Positions 25,481 to 34,020 of a stretch of 64,000 nucleotides of DNA are shown here, one piece after another. The notes under the pieces are model-generated. The model ran no database searches, was not told the DNA's origin, and was given only the letters and a program-made list of their open reading frames with translations. Origin of the DNA: Runella salmonicolor (GTDB lineage: Bacteria; Bacteroidota; Bacteroidia; Cytophagales; Spirosomataceae); assembly GCF_024158025.1 (NCBI RefSeq), contig NZ_JAMZEL010000007.1, positions 255,582 through 319,581 on the forward strand. Direction: 5' to 3'. The first letter of the stretch is position 1. Every line of letters starts with the position of its first letter. Both the position numbers and the translations under genes were made by a program.

Positions 25481-27238
25481 ATGGAATCAATCCCCTCACG
25501 TGAACCTGCGGCGCCCACCGAACTGCCTCCCAAATACTATTTGGATTACTTCCTGTTTTTGGTGACGTTTGTAGAAAGGCTGTATGGTGATATTCTAAAT
25601 ACCAATGAAAAAGAGTTTATCCGAGGTTTTCGGGCGTTATCCGAAGATGCGCAATGTCTGTTTGTGCGTTTTAGTAATCGGCGCGGGTTGTTTTTTCGGA
25701 CGAGTAAGCTGAAATACAACGAAATAGAAGATATTCCTGCCGCTTTGTATGAGTTGGAAGACACAGGTTTTATCAAAGAACTGAGCGCCCAGCACGAAAC
25801 CTATGCGCTGGAAATCCTCAATTTATTTACCAAAGAAGAATGGATTAAGCTGGCCCCGCCCACCGAACTCTCGCTCAAACCCCTCAAAAAACCTGACTTG
25901 ATTCGCTATTTGAATCATACTTATACGTTTGGTTTGTTGGTAGATCAAATCAATTCTGGAAATATGTCTGACGGTTTAAAACCGTCGGACATATTTCCAG
26001 ATACCGTCATTAAAGTAGGGTTTGAGGTGGAAGTAATGATGCTAAAATTCCTGTTTTTCGGTAATCGACACGCTGATATGACGGAGTTTGTGGTGCGTGA
26101 TTTGGGCAAAGTAAACTTTGAACGCTACCGCGACGATGCCTACACGGCCCGGTTTCCTACGCGCCAAGATGCCGAAGACAAGCTCATGGTGTCGCTGACG
26201 GCGGAGCAATTCTACGAAATGCAGGAAGCCGCGACCCCTCCTGAGGAAATTTTTGACTGGTTTATGAACTGGCAGGCGTCGATTCATACGCTGGGAGAGG
26301 TGGCACAATCAGGATACATAAAATTGATTAATCGGATTGGGATGTATTTGGAGCGGCAAAAATTGCCTGAACAAGCCCTGACAGTCTACCAACTGACCGA
26401 CCATATTCCTTCGCGGGAGCGGCGGGTGCGATTGCTGCATCGAATGGGCTATTTGGAAGAAGCTATTGCTCTCTGCGAAGCCATTGCCCAAGACCCTCAA
26501 AATGCCGACGAGCGCTTTTTTGCCCTTGATTTTCGGGAAAAAATAGCCAACGCCAAGAAGCGCGTCAAGAAAAGTGTGACGCGGTTTTTGCAGGATTCGG
26601 AAAGTGTACAGATTTCGATTGATTTTAAATATCGGGTAGAACAGGGGGTGGTGGAGCACTTTATCAACAACGGTCGCGTGGCGGTTCATGCCGAAAATTA
26701 CCCTTGGCGTGGACTGTTTGGGCTTATTTTCTGGGATATTATCTACGATACCAACGTTCAAGCCATTCACCATCCGTTGCAACGAATGCCTTCTGATTTT
26801 TACCAACCTGACTTTTACCGCAAGCGTGTTACACAAATTCGACAACGGTTGTCGGAGTTGGAAACCTCCGAAAAAATAGCGCAGATATTGGAAAGTACCT
26901 TCATCGAAAAATTCGGCATTGCCAACGTATTGGTAGATTGGAACGAAGTATTGTTGGAATTGGTAAAACTCATGGCGCTGAATTTAACACCGATGCAACT
27001 ACGGGCAATTTTGCTCGAAATGGCGACCAACCTCCGTGAAAATACGCGCGGTTTTCCAGATTTGATGGTTTGGGATGAAAAGGGTTTAGAACTCATCGAA
27101 GTAAAATCTCCTACCGACCATTTATCCTCTCAACAACTCCACTGGATGCATTTCATGGCTGATTTAGGCGTAAAAGCAAGGGTTTTACGAGTCGAATGGG
27201 AAATGCCAGCCGCGTCTACAAATCATCAGGCCATTTAA
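25481..27238 (+). CDS. FAN1-like VRR-NUC nuclease, gene carries an in-frame palindromic insertion
   Basis: The 585-residue protein ends in a VRR-NUC domain of the FAN1 kind: RGFPDLMVWDEKGLELIEVKSPTDHLSSQQLHWM, with the PD-(D/E)XK residues E and D of GFPDL and the E-x-K of IEVKSP. The N-terminal half (YFLFLVTFVERLYGDIL...) and middle helical repeats fit the SAP/TPR-like parts of FAN1, which cuts DNA near interstrand crosslinks and flaps. I start it at the ATG at 25481. Residues about 159-174 are encoded by a near-perfect 47-bp palindrome that keeps the frame open. It may be co-oriented but not co-transcribed with other genes. Confidence 0.85.
   Translation: MESIPSREPAAPTELPPKYYLDYFLFLVTFVERLYGDILNTNEKEFIRGFRALSEDAQCLFVRFSNRRGLFFRTSKLKYNEIEDIPAALYELEDTGFIKELSAQHETYALEILNLFTKEEWIKLAPPTELSLKPLKKPDLIRYLNHTYTFGLLVDQINSGNMSDGLKPSDIFPDTVIKVGFEVEVMMLKFLFFGNRHADMTEFVVRDLGKVNFERYRDDAYTARFPTRQDAEDKLMVSLTAEQFYEMQEAATPPEEIFDWFMNWQASIHTLGEVAQSGYIKLINRIGMYLERQKLPEQALTVYQLTDHIPSRERRVRLLHRMGYLEEAIALCEAIAQDPQNADERFFALDFREKIANAKKRVKKSVTRFLQDSESVQISIDFKYRVEQGVVEHFINNGRVAVHAENYPWRGLFGLIFWDIIYDTNVQAIHHPLQRMPSDFYQPDFYRKRVTQIRQRLSELETSEKIAQILESTFIEKFGIANVLVDWNEVLLELVKLMALNLTPMQLRAILLEMATNLRENTRGFPDLMVWDEKGLELIEVKSPTDHLSSQQLHWMHFMADLGVKARVLRVEWEMPAASTNHQAI
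25955..26001. repeat. 47-bp palindrome inside the FAN1-like gene
   Basis: Two 23-base arms around a single A: TCTGGAAATATGTCTGACGG... and its complement, with one mismatch (A/G) that still allows G-U pairing in RNA. The arms keep the reading frame and encode about 16 residues (NSGNMSDGLKPSDIFP). The 23-1-23 layout recalls the other dispersed palindromes of the window, here within coding sequence. Confidence 0.85.
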
Positions 27239-27245
27239 ATAACAA

Positions 27246-27275
27246 GCCCCCTCTCCTTGGATAAGAAGAGGGGGC
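27246..27275. terminator. GC-rich hairpin between convergent genes
   Basis: GCCCCCTCT / AGAGGGGGC with a 12-base loop, followed by the short repeat-like tail GAGCGAAGCGAGGAG. It lies between the FAN1-like gene and the convergent acyltransferase gene. It may be a dispersed intergenic repeat as well as a terminator. Confidence 0.5.
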
Positions 27276-27296
27276 GAGCGAAGCGAGGAGGTGAGA

Positions 27297-28421
27297 TTAC
27301 ACCTTCAAAAATACCTTTTTCTTATACAGGAACCACAGCATCAGCCATTCTACAATAACATAACCAATGGCGTAGAATACTTTTTGGTAGGGTTCAGAAA
27401 AATACTTGACAATACCCCGAAAGAGACGTTCGGATGTATGTTCAAAATCAATAAAGTGTTGCGCCATGTAAATCAAAATGGAATTCATGCCGATAACTGC
27501 CAATACCCAAGCGTAACGATTCCACCCCTGTACGTCGATGAGCCAGTAAAAAATGGATAAAAGAATGAGGCTCCATCCGCCCACCGTCATCACAAATGAA
27601 CTAGTCCACAGGTTTTTGTTGATGGGAAAAACATAATCCCAGAGTTTTCCGATAATCAGAAAAAGAATGCCCGCTACAAACAAAAACAATACTTTTTGGG
27701 TACGGGATGTGGAGCGTTCGTCGGCACGGAGTAGATTTCCCGCAAAAATCCCCAATAAACCCGTTGCAATGGCGGGAATGGTAGAAATGAGTCCTTCGGG
27801 GTCGTGAATATCTTTGTGCAGATGGCCTGGAATAATTAAACGGTCGAGGTAGCTGACGGGATTACACTCCATGGTCATAAGCCCGGCACCGCATCCCGGC
27901 ACGGGAACCAACATCACAAAAGCCCAATATCCAAGCAGTAGACTTACAAACCAGATGTATTGGGTTCGGGTACTTGTATACAGATAAATAATTTGGGCAA
28001 ACATCCCTGCCAGACCGATACGCGCCAATACGCTCGGGAATCGCATGTCTTCCAAAGGTCTGATTTGTAGACCATTGTTATAGATAACTCCCAAAATAAC
28101 CAAGGTCAAACCCCGTTGAATTACTTTACGTAACATTTTTCCTTTGTCATCCCCGCGTTCAAGACGAGTGCCCAACGAATAAGGAGCCGAAACCCCCGAC
28201 AAGAAAAGAAACAAAGGGAAAATAAGATCGTAGGCGCGAAAACCGTTCCACTCGGGGTGGGAGAGTTGCTCCGCCATCACAATGGCGACCGACCAGCCAG
28301 TAGCTTTGGCCAAAAGGTGAAAGATTTCTTCGCCGCCAGTAATCCAAAACATATCAAAACCGCGCAGGGCGTCCAAAGACAATAGCCGATGCGGCCGGGT
28401 ATCGGTAGAAGGTTGACTCAT
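27297..28421 (-). CDS. HGSNAT/DUF5009-like membrane acyltransferase
   Basis: The 374-residue integral membrane protein has about ten helices and the family start RLLSLDALRGFDMFWI. AYDLIFPLFLFLSGVSAPYSLG follows in the second helix region. This matches the heparan-alpha-glucosaminide N-acetyltransferase-like group (NagX/YeiB relatives), which moves acetyl groups across the membrane to amino sugars. It starts at the ATG at 28421. The role in this organism is inferred only; it may acetylate cell-envelope or degraded glycan sugars. Confidence 0.85.
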   Translation of the reverse strand: MSQPSTDTRPHRLLSLDALRGFDMFWITGGEEIFHLLAKATGWSVAIVMAEQLSHPEWNGFRAYDLIFPLFLFLSGVSAPYSLGTRLERGDDKGKMLRKVIQRGLTLVILGVIYNNGLQIRPLEDMRFPSVLARIGLAGMFAQIIYLYTSTRTQYIWFVSLLLGYWAFVMLVPVPGCGAGLMTMECNPVSYLDRLIIPGHLHKDIHDPEGLISTIPAIATGLLGIFAGNLLRADERSTSRTQKVLFLFVAGILFLIIGKLWDYVFPINKNLWTSSFVMTVGGWSLILLSIFYWLIDVQGWNRYAWVLAVIGMNSILIYMAQHFIDFEHTSERLFRGIVKYFSEPYQKVFYAIGYVIVEWLMLWFLYKKKVFLKV

Positions 28422-28515
28422 AGGTTAAGGGTAGATGAGTAGTGAGTATTTAGATAAAGGTTGAAGGAACGGTTATTTAACTTTACTCAAAAGCTGGGGT
28501 GATGTACTATCGGCG

Positions 28516-28944
28516 TTATCCTTCAAATTTTACCCTTACGTGTGAACCATCACAATAGGGCTTGTTTCCAGAATGACCACAGCGGCAAAAAGCCGTTACC
28601 TGCGATTTTTTGGTTTCATTGCCTGCGGTATCTTTCACTTTCAAATTGCCGTATACCAACAAAGGTCCGTTCGACAAAATTTCCACTACTGTATCGCCTT
28701 CCAGTTCTACGGGGCCTTCTATTTCATTGTTCATAAAATAAGATAGCGCTCCCGAAGGACATTTTTTTATCTGTTCCACAATGGCTTCGGTAGTGCCGCC
28801 TTCGGGCGTGACCCACGGGCGTTTGCGAGGGTCAAAAACTGTGGGTAGTCCTTTAAAACAAATGGTGGAGTGAATGCACATGTGGGGTTGCCACACGACC
28901 GTCACTTCACCATTGTCGTATTTTTTGGTAATCTGCTTTTCCAT
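28516..28944 (-). CDS. Fer4_19 plus CDGSH iron-sulfur protein
   Basis: The 142-residue protein joins a divergent ferredoxin-like Fer4_19 domain (C23, C29, C62; HMCIHSTICFKG, KKCPSGAL) to a CDGSH-type 2Fe-2S motif (C120, C122, C131, H135; CRCGHSGNKPYCDGSH). The same fusion is known from bacterial YjdI/CDGSH proteins and is likely an electron carrier or redox sensor in the cytosol. It starts at the ATG at 28944. It is followed on the same strand, 94 bases later, by the acyltransferase gene. Confidence 0.9.
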   Translation of the reverse strand: MEKQITKKYDNGEVTVVWQPHMCIHSTICFKGLPTVFDPRKRPWVTPEGGTTEAIVEQIKKCPSGALSYFMNNEIEGPVELEGDTVVEILSNGPLLVYGNLKVKDTAGNETKKSQVTAFCRCGHSGNKPYCDGSHVRVKFEG

Positions 28945-29029
28945 TTTCGTTGGCGATAGATTTTAGAAGGTATTGGGTTGTGTTAAAAACAAATCTAACT
29001 AAATCCTCCTAAATCAAAAAATTCAACGA

Positions 29030-30106
29030 TTAGGCTGGCATTCCTTCTTTCATGCGCTCGGCATTTTCAGCAATCCGCAGCTGTTCAATAAAATCGCCGA
29101 TTTCACCGTCCATCACTGTTGGTAAATTATAGACGGTGTAACCGATGCGGTGGTCTGTTACGCGGCTTTGGGGATAATTGTAAGTCCGGATTTTATCCGA
29201 ACGGTCACCGCTGCCTACCAGACTTTTACGTTGAGAAGATACCGCGTCGTTTTGTTTCTTCAACTCCATTTCGTAAAGTTTTGAACGCAGCATGTTCATG
29301 GCGCGCTCGCGGTTTCCGTGCTGACTACGCTCTACCTGACACACCACCACAATGCCCGTTGGTTTGTGGGTCAACTGTACTTTGGTTTCTACTTTGTTAA
29401 CGTTCTGACCACCAGCACCTCCCGAACGGGATGTGATGATTTCGATGTCAGCAGGGTTAATTTCTACTTCTTCAACGTCTTCTACTTCGGGCATCACGGC
29501 CACGGTAGCCGCCGAGGTGTGTACACGGCCCTGTGATTCCGTGACTGGAACGCGCTGTACGCGGTGTACGCCTGATTCAAATTTGAGTTTTCCGTAGACG
29601 TCTTCGCCAGTCACGCTCGCAATGATTTCTTTATAGCCGCCCGTACTTCCTTCCGTAAAGTCCATAAGTTCCATTTTCCAACCCATACGGTCGCAAAAAC
29701 GCTGGTACATCCGGAACAGGTCTCCCGCAAAAATGGCCGCTTCGTCGCCGCCGGTACCGCCTCTGATTTCGAGGATTACGTTGTGGCTGTCGTTGGGGTC
29801 TTTCGGGATGAGCATTTCTTTGAGCGTTGCTTCAAGTTCATCGGCTTGTGGCTGAAGCTCAATAAGTTCAGCTTTAGCCATGTCACGCATGTCTTCGTCA
29901 CTCTCCGTTGCAATCAAGTCCTTTGCTCCGTCAATATCGCTCAATACTTTTTTGTAGGCTTGATATTTCTGAACAATCTTGTCCAGGTCTTTATACTCTT
30001 TGCTTAATTTTGAGAAGCGTTTTTGATCAGCCATGGCTTCAGGTTGCACAATTCGCTGTGCAATTTCATCAAAACGCTCTTTTATGGCCTCTAACTGTTC
30101 TAACAT
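29030..30106 (-). CDS. prfA: Peptide chain release factor 1
   Basis: The 358-residue factor has the catalytic GGQ (SGGAGGQNVNK) that triggers peptidyl-tRNA hydrolysis at UAA/UAG. The family segments LEIRGGTGGDEAAIFAGDLFRMY, HRVQRVP and YNYPQSRVTDHRIG are present. Length and order are as in other RF1 proteins. A TAACTTTG (30174-30167 on the minus strand) lies about 60 bases upstream and matches the Bacteroidota -7 box. The methyltransferase gene prmC is not next to it. Confidence 0.96.
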   Translation of the reverse strand: MLEQLEAIKERFDEIAQRIVQPEAMADQKRFSKLSKEYKDLDKIVQKYQAYKKVLSDIDGAKDLIATESDEDMRDMAKAELIELQPQADELEATLKEMLIPKDPNDSHNVILEIRGGTGGDEAAIFAGDLFRMYQRFCDRMGWKMELMDFTEGSTGGYKEIIASVTGEDVYGKLKFESGVHRVQRVPVTESQGRVHTSAATVAVMPEVEDVEEVEINPADIEIITSRSGGAGGQNVNKVETKVQLTHKPTGIVVVCQVERSQHGNRERAMNMLRSKLYEMELKKQNDAVSSQRKSLVGSGDRSDKIRTYNYPQSRVTDHRIGYTVYNLPTVMDGEIGDFIEQLRIAENAERMKEGMPA

Positions 30107-30166
30107 TGGTCATTAATGGTTAATCGTTATCCGATAACTTGCATGAGTACTAACGGATTCAAACCA

Positions 30167-30174
30167 CAAAGTTA
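30167..30174 (-). promoter_or_regulatory. -7 element of prfA
   Basis: TAACTTTG on the minus strand, read towards prfA. No clear -33 TTG lies 19-20 bases upstream. The same octamer lies before the LEA-like gene (41742-41749) and before ubiE (53377-53384). Confidence 0.45.
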
Positions 30175-30308
30175 CGATTTTAACTCCATACTTGGATGGA
30201 ATTTGGCTCACAGACGCGGCACTTTAGCTTAGCTCGTATATCTCGTAAACGCTCTATCACCTAAATCTTAATTTTTTAGACTATTTTGAGAGACAATTTT
30301 TAACAATG

Positions 30309-30340
30309 GTATGCTTGCATACTTTTTTTTTTTACTTTTG
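30309..30340 (+). promoter_or_regulatory. Palindromic operator and promoter of the FadN-type gene
   Basis: The perfect palindrome GTATGC-TT-GCATAC (30309-30322) is identical to the one upstream of the acyl-CoA dehydrogenase gene at 20706. It is followed by TACTTTTG (30333-30340), a consensus -7 element. Here the palindrome lies in the -33 region, while in the other promoter it lies at the start point; both positions suit a repressor. Confidence 0.7.
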
Positions 30341-30389
30341 AAGGGCAAAATTCATCCGATTATACATTTACTAATTCATAATTACATAA

Positions 30390-32792
30390 ATGAACCGCAG
30401 CATTAAAAAAGTAGCCGTATTAGGCTCGGGCATTATGGGGTCGCGCATTGCGTGCCACTTTGCTAATATTGGCGTAGAAGTATTGTTGTTAGACATTGTT
30501 CCTAAAGAACTTAACGCCGCCGAACAAGCCAAAGGACTGACCTTAGAGCATCCTGCCGTGCGCAATCGCATTGTCAATGAGGCATTTCAAAATACCTTGA
30601 AATCCACGCCAGCCTCTTTATACAGCCCTAAATTTGCAAGTCGGGTCAAACTCGGGAACTTTGACGATAACTTAGCCGAAATCAAAAATTACGACTGGGT
30701 ACTGGAAGCGATCGTAGAGCGGTTGGATATCAAACGATCATTGTTTGAAAAGGTCGATGCGTTGCGCAAACCCGGCACCCTCATTACATCTAATACGTCT
30801 GGAATTCCGATTCATTTAATGTCGGAAGGGCGCAGTGACGATTTTCAACAGCATTTTTGCGGAACGCATTTTTTCAATCCGCCGCGTTATCTGCGTTTGT
30901 TTGAAGTAATTCCTGGGCCAAAAACAAATCCACAAATCCTTGATTTCCTGCTGCATTATGGTGATTTGTTTTTAGGAAAAACGACTGTGCTCTGCAAAGA
31001 TACGCCCGGATTTATTGCCAACCGGCTTGGTATTCATGCCTTGGTTGAAACGATTCGTATTGCCGCTGAAATGGGCTTGACGGTAGAGGAAGTTGATAAA
31101 TTGACTGGGCCAGTGGTAGGACGTCCAAAATCGGGTACCTTCCGTTTGTCGGATGTAGTGGGTTTGGATACGACGGTCAACGTGTGCAACAATCTCGTAC
31201 AGATGCCGCATGATGAGTCGCGCGCGGCGTTTGAATTGCCACCTATTATGGCCAAACTCATGGAAAACAAATGGCTGGGTGATAAAACGGGGCAAGGTTT
31301 TTATAAGAAAACAAAAGACGAAAAGGGCAAAACCGTTATTTTGGCGCTCGACCTCGCTACGTTGGAATACAAGCCTTCCGTGAAGGTGAAATTTGCGACG
31401 TTGGAAGGGACTAAAACCATTGACGACCTCAAAAAACGTTTCGGCGTATTGCTCAAAGGCACCGATAAAGCGGGTGAATTTTATCGTCGCACTTTTGCGA
31501 GTGGGTTTCGCTATGCTTCCAACCGCATTCCTGAAATTTCGGATGAACTTTACCGCATCGACCAAGCCATTTGTGCAGGATTTGGCTGGGAAATGGGCCT
31601 TTTTGCTACTTGGGATGCCATTGGAGTAAAGAAAATGGTTGAAATCATGGAATCGCTCGACGCCAAGCCAGCACAATGGGTCTATGATATGCTGGCGGCG
31701 GGCAACGAAAGTTTTTACAAAGTCCAAAACGGGCAAAAGCTGTATTACGATATTCCTTCGCAGTCGTACAAAGCCATTCCGGGGCAGGAGGCATTTATTA
31801 TTCTCGAAAATAAATCCCAAAATATCATCTGGAAAAATGCGGGGGCGTCTATTTATGACTTAGGTGATGGCATTGCGGGCGTAGAGTTCCATTCCAAAAT
31901 GAACACCTTTGGCGCCGAAGTAGTCGAAGGTCTCAACCGTGCCTACGCCGTAGCGGAAAAAGACTTTCGCGGATTGGTGGTAGGAAATGATTCCAACGAA
32001 GCGTTTTCGGCGGGAGCCAATTTGGCCATGTTGTTCATGTTTGCAATTGAGCAGGACTATGACGAAATCAACATGATGATTGCTCAATTCCAGCAAACCA
32101 TGATGCGGGCGCGGTATTCATCTATCCCCGTCGTGACGGCCGCGCACTCGTTGGCATTGGGCGGCGGTTGCGAATTGAACTTACATGCAGATAAAGTAGT
32201 AGCTCATGCCGAAACCTACATGGGACTGGTGGAATTGGGCGTTGGCCTGATTCCTGCTGGGGGCGGTACCAAAGAAATGGCGCTGCGGTGCTCTGATTTG
32301 TACCAAGCCGGCGACCCTGAATTGAATATACTGCAATCGGCGTTTATGAACATTGCCCAAGCCAAAGTTTCCACTTCGGCGCAGGAAGCGGTAGAAATGA
32401 ACTACATCAAAGCCGACCGCGACCAGATTGTGCTGAACCGCAGTCGCCTGATTGCTGAAGCAAAGCAAGCCGCCGTTGACCTAGCCGAGAATGGTTATAC
32501 CCAACCTAAGCACCGCACCGACATCAAAGTGCAGGGAAAAACGGGCATTGCGTTGTTTAAAGCAGGTATCGGAAGTATGCGTATGGCGAATTACATCACT
32601 GAACACGATGCCAAGATTGCGGATAAATTGGCCTACGTTATCTGCGGTGGAGATTTGAGTTATCCACAAAATGTTACCGAACAGTATCTGCTTGACTTAG
32701 AGCGAGAAGCCTTCCTGTCGTTGACGGGCGAAAAGAAAACCATGGAGCGGATGCAGGGGCTGCTGACTGGAGGCAAGCCGCCGAGGAATTAA
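30390..32792 (+). CDS. fadN: 3-hydroxyacyl-CoA dehydrogenase / enoyl-CoA hydratase (FadN-type)
   Basis: The 800-residue bifunctional enzyme has the dehydrogenase first and the hydratase second, the order of Bacillus FadN rather than FadB. The NAD-binding Rossmann motif is VLGSGIMGSRIA near the N-terminus, followed by the catalytic His region CGTHFFNPPRY. The C-terminal crotonase domain (about 490-700) has GGGCELNLHADKVVAH and VELGVGLIPAGGG. It converts enoyl-CoA to 3-hydroxyacyl-CoA and on to 3-ketoacyl-CoA. A thiolase is not seen nearby. Control by the shared palindrome is likely. Confidence 0.93.
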   Translation: MNRSIKKVAVLGSGIMGSRIACHFANIGVEVLLLDIVPKELNAAEQAKGLTLEHPAVRNRIVNEAFQNTLKSTPASLYSPKFASRVKLGNFDDNLAEIKNYDWVLEAIVERLDIKRSLFEKVDALRKPGTLITSNTSGIPIHLMSEGRSDDFQQHFCGTHFFNPPRYLRLFEVIPGPKTNPQILDFLLHYGDLFLGKTTVLCKDTPGFIANRLGIHALVETIRIAAEMGLTVEEVDKLTGPVVGRPKSGTFRLSDVVGLDTTVNVCNNLVQMPHDESRAAFELPPIMAKLMENKWLGDKTGQGFYKKTKDEKGKTVILALDLATLEYKPSVKVKFATLEGTKTIDDLKKRFGVLLKGTDKAGEFYRRTFASGFRYASNRIPEISDELYRIDQAICAGFGWEMGLFATWDAIGVKKMVEIMESLDAKPAQWVYDMLAAGNESFYKVQNGQKLYYDIPSQSYKAIPGQEAFIILENKSQNIIWKNAGASIYDLGDGIAGVEFHSKMNTFGAEVVEGLNRAYAVAEKDFRGLVVGNDSNEAFSAGANLAMLFMFAIEQDYDEINMMIAQFQQTMMRARYSSIPVVTAAHSLALGGGCELNLHADKVVAHAETYMGLVELGVGLIPAGGGTKEMALRCSDLYQAGDPELNILQSAFMNIAQAKVSTSAQEAVEMNYIKADRDQIVLNRSRLIAEAKQAAVDLAENGYTQPKHRTDIKVQGKTGIALFKAGIGSMRMANYITEHDAKIADKLAYVICGGDLSYPQNVTEQYLLDLEREAFLSLTGEKKTMERMQGLLTGGKPPRN

Positions 32793-32798
32793 TCTGTA

Positions 32799-32829
32799 AC
32801 ATTCCAAAGTTTTTAAAACTTTGGAATGT
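32799..32829. repeat. Perfect 31-bp palindrome
   Basis: ACATTCCAAAGTTTT, a single T, then the exact complement AAAACTTTGGAATGT, six bases after the fadN stop. It has the same length and 15-1-15 layout as the palindrome at 20581 and also sits directly behind a metabolic gene. The standard terminator is 50 bases further on. Confidence 0.75.
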
Positions 32830-32878
32830 TTGACACCACTAGATTGGAAAGATTTACATTACTGAAAAGTTTTATTCA

Positions 32879-32909
32879 GCCACCACGCGTTTGCGTCGTG
32901 GCTTTTTTT
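32879..32909 (+). terminator. Rho-independent terminator
   Basis: GCCACCACGC-GTTT-GCGTCGTGGC, ten pairs with one mismatch, followed by a T run, behind fadN. Confidence 0.8.
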
Positions 32910-32934
32910 AAATTTGAAATTCTAATGTATCGGT

Positions 32935-34005
32935 ATGAAAAGCTTTCTACCTCAACTCCAATCAATCGCTCAACGCCTTCCTGATCGTCTTACCGAAGCC
33001 GATAAAACGGAGTTGGAAGTAATTTATCAACAATGTCTTGAAAAGCTCGATGACTCGGCGGCAATGTTTGGGTATGTGTTGGCCAAAGCCATGCTTAAAC
33101 ACGTAGCGGGCGGGCAGTCCAACGAGCATATTTATGTCCAACAATTTGAAATTCCACAGATTCGACTGTTTGAATTACTGATTCAACAGCTGCCTTTGGC
33201 GGCGCTTACGCAAAAGTGCGCCAATGCGTTGTTGGTGGAAAGCTTAAATAATGTAGAAAATCCCGTTCTTTTGGACATTGGCATCGGAACTGGAATGCAA
33301 ATTGTGAATGTGCTTCAGTTATTGGCACAACAGCCTGATTGTCGGGTGAAGCAGATGACGGTAGTGGGGATTGAACCTTTTGCCGATGCCGTTCAAGCGG
33401 CAGAAAAGAATTTTGCGGAGTTGCAGCTCCCTTTTCAGGTACGCTTCACTTCATTTATTGGATTTGTTGAGAAAATGACGTTGGCTGAGATACAGGCATT
33501 GTTGCCGACTCATTACGATGCTCTAGTGGTCAATGCGTCTTTTGCACTGCACCATATCCAACAGGCGGCACAGCGTGAAGCGGTTTTTGGGTACATTCGC
33601 GACTTGTCGCCCAAAGCTTTTGTTTTGTCTGAACCCATTTCAGATCATTTTGAACCCCACTATGTCACCCGCTTTCACAATGCCGTTAACCATTATGGCC
33701 TAGTATTTGAAGTGATTGACAGTTTGGCGATTACAAATAAAGAAAAGGCGGCTTTGAAACTATTTTTTAGTCGAGAGATAGACGATGTATTGGGCCATAC
33801 CGAAGACGTTCGCGTAGAAAAACAGTACGCCACGCACCAATGGTTGGAGTTATTTAAAACAACAGGCTTTACTTTGGAAAAACTGTTAACTTCGTTTGAT
33901 GTACAGGAAATGAACGGAGCCATCCTGCGTACCGATTTGACGGAACGTTACGCGGTTGTTTTCAAAAACGAAGAGATTACAAATGTGTTTTTGGCAAGAC
34001 CCTAA
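32935..34005 (+). CDS. Bacterial GRAS-domain protein (Rossmann methyltransferase-like)
   Basis: The 356-residue protein reads from end to end like the GRAS domain of plant DELLA/SCR regulators. Helical N-terminal part (YVQQFEIPQIRLFELLIQQLP) matches the leucine-rich region. LLDIGIGTGMQ (112-122) replaces the VHIID block and keeps the glycine loop of SAM-type Rossmann folds. LVVNASFALHHI (197-208), YVTRFHNAVNHYGLVFEVIDSL (243-264), REIDDVL (280-286), RVEK (293-296) and WLELFKTTGF (303-312) match LAVNxxxxLHxL, FLDRFxxALxYYxxLFDSL, REIxNVV, RxER and WxxRxxxAGF. Bacterial GRAS proteins were predicted to bind or methylate small molecules; the glycine loop here fits that. It lies 15 bases upstream of a phosphotriesterase-like gene. 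Confidence 0.8.
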   Translation: MKSFLPQLQSIAQRLPDRLTEADKTELEVIYQQCLEKLDDSAAMFGYVLAKAMLKHVAGGQSNEHIYVQQFEIPQIRLFELLIQQLPLAALTQKCANALLVESLNNVENPVLLDIGIGTGMQIVNVLQLLAQQPDCRVKQMTVVGIEPFADAVQAAEKNFAELQLPFQVRFTSFIGFVEKMTLAEIQALLPTHYDALVVNASFALHHIQQAAQREAVFGYIRDLSPKAFVLSEPISDHFEPHYVTRFHNAVNHYGLVFEVIDSLAITNKEKAALKLFFSREIDDVLGHTEDVRVEKQYATHQWLELFKTTGFTLEKLLTSFDVQEMNGAILRTDLTERYAVVFKNEEITNVFLARP

Positions 34006-34020
34006 CTTCAATATACTCTG

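Noticed and set aside
30972..31820. Minus-strand open frame opposite fadN
   Set aside because: It is an antisense shadow of a well-supported gene, with no recognisable domain.
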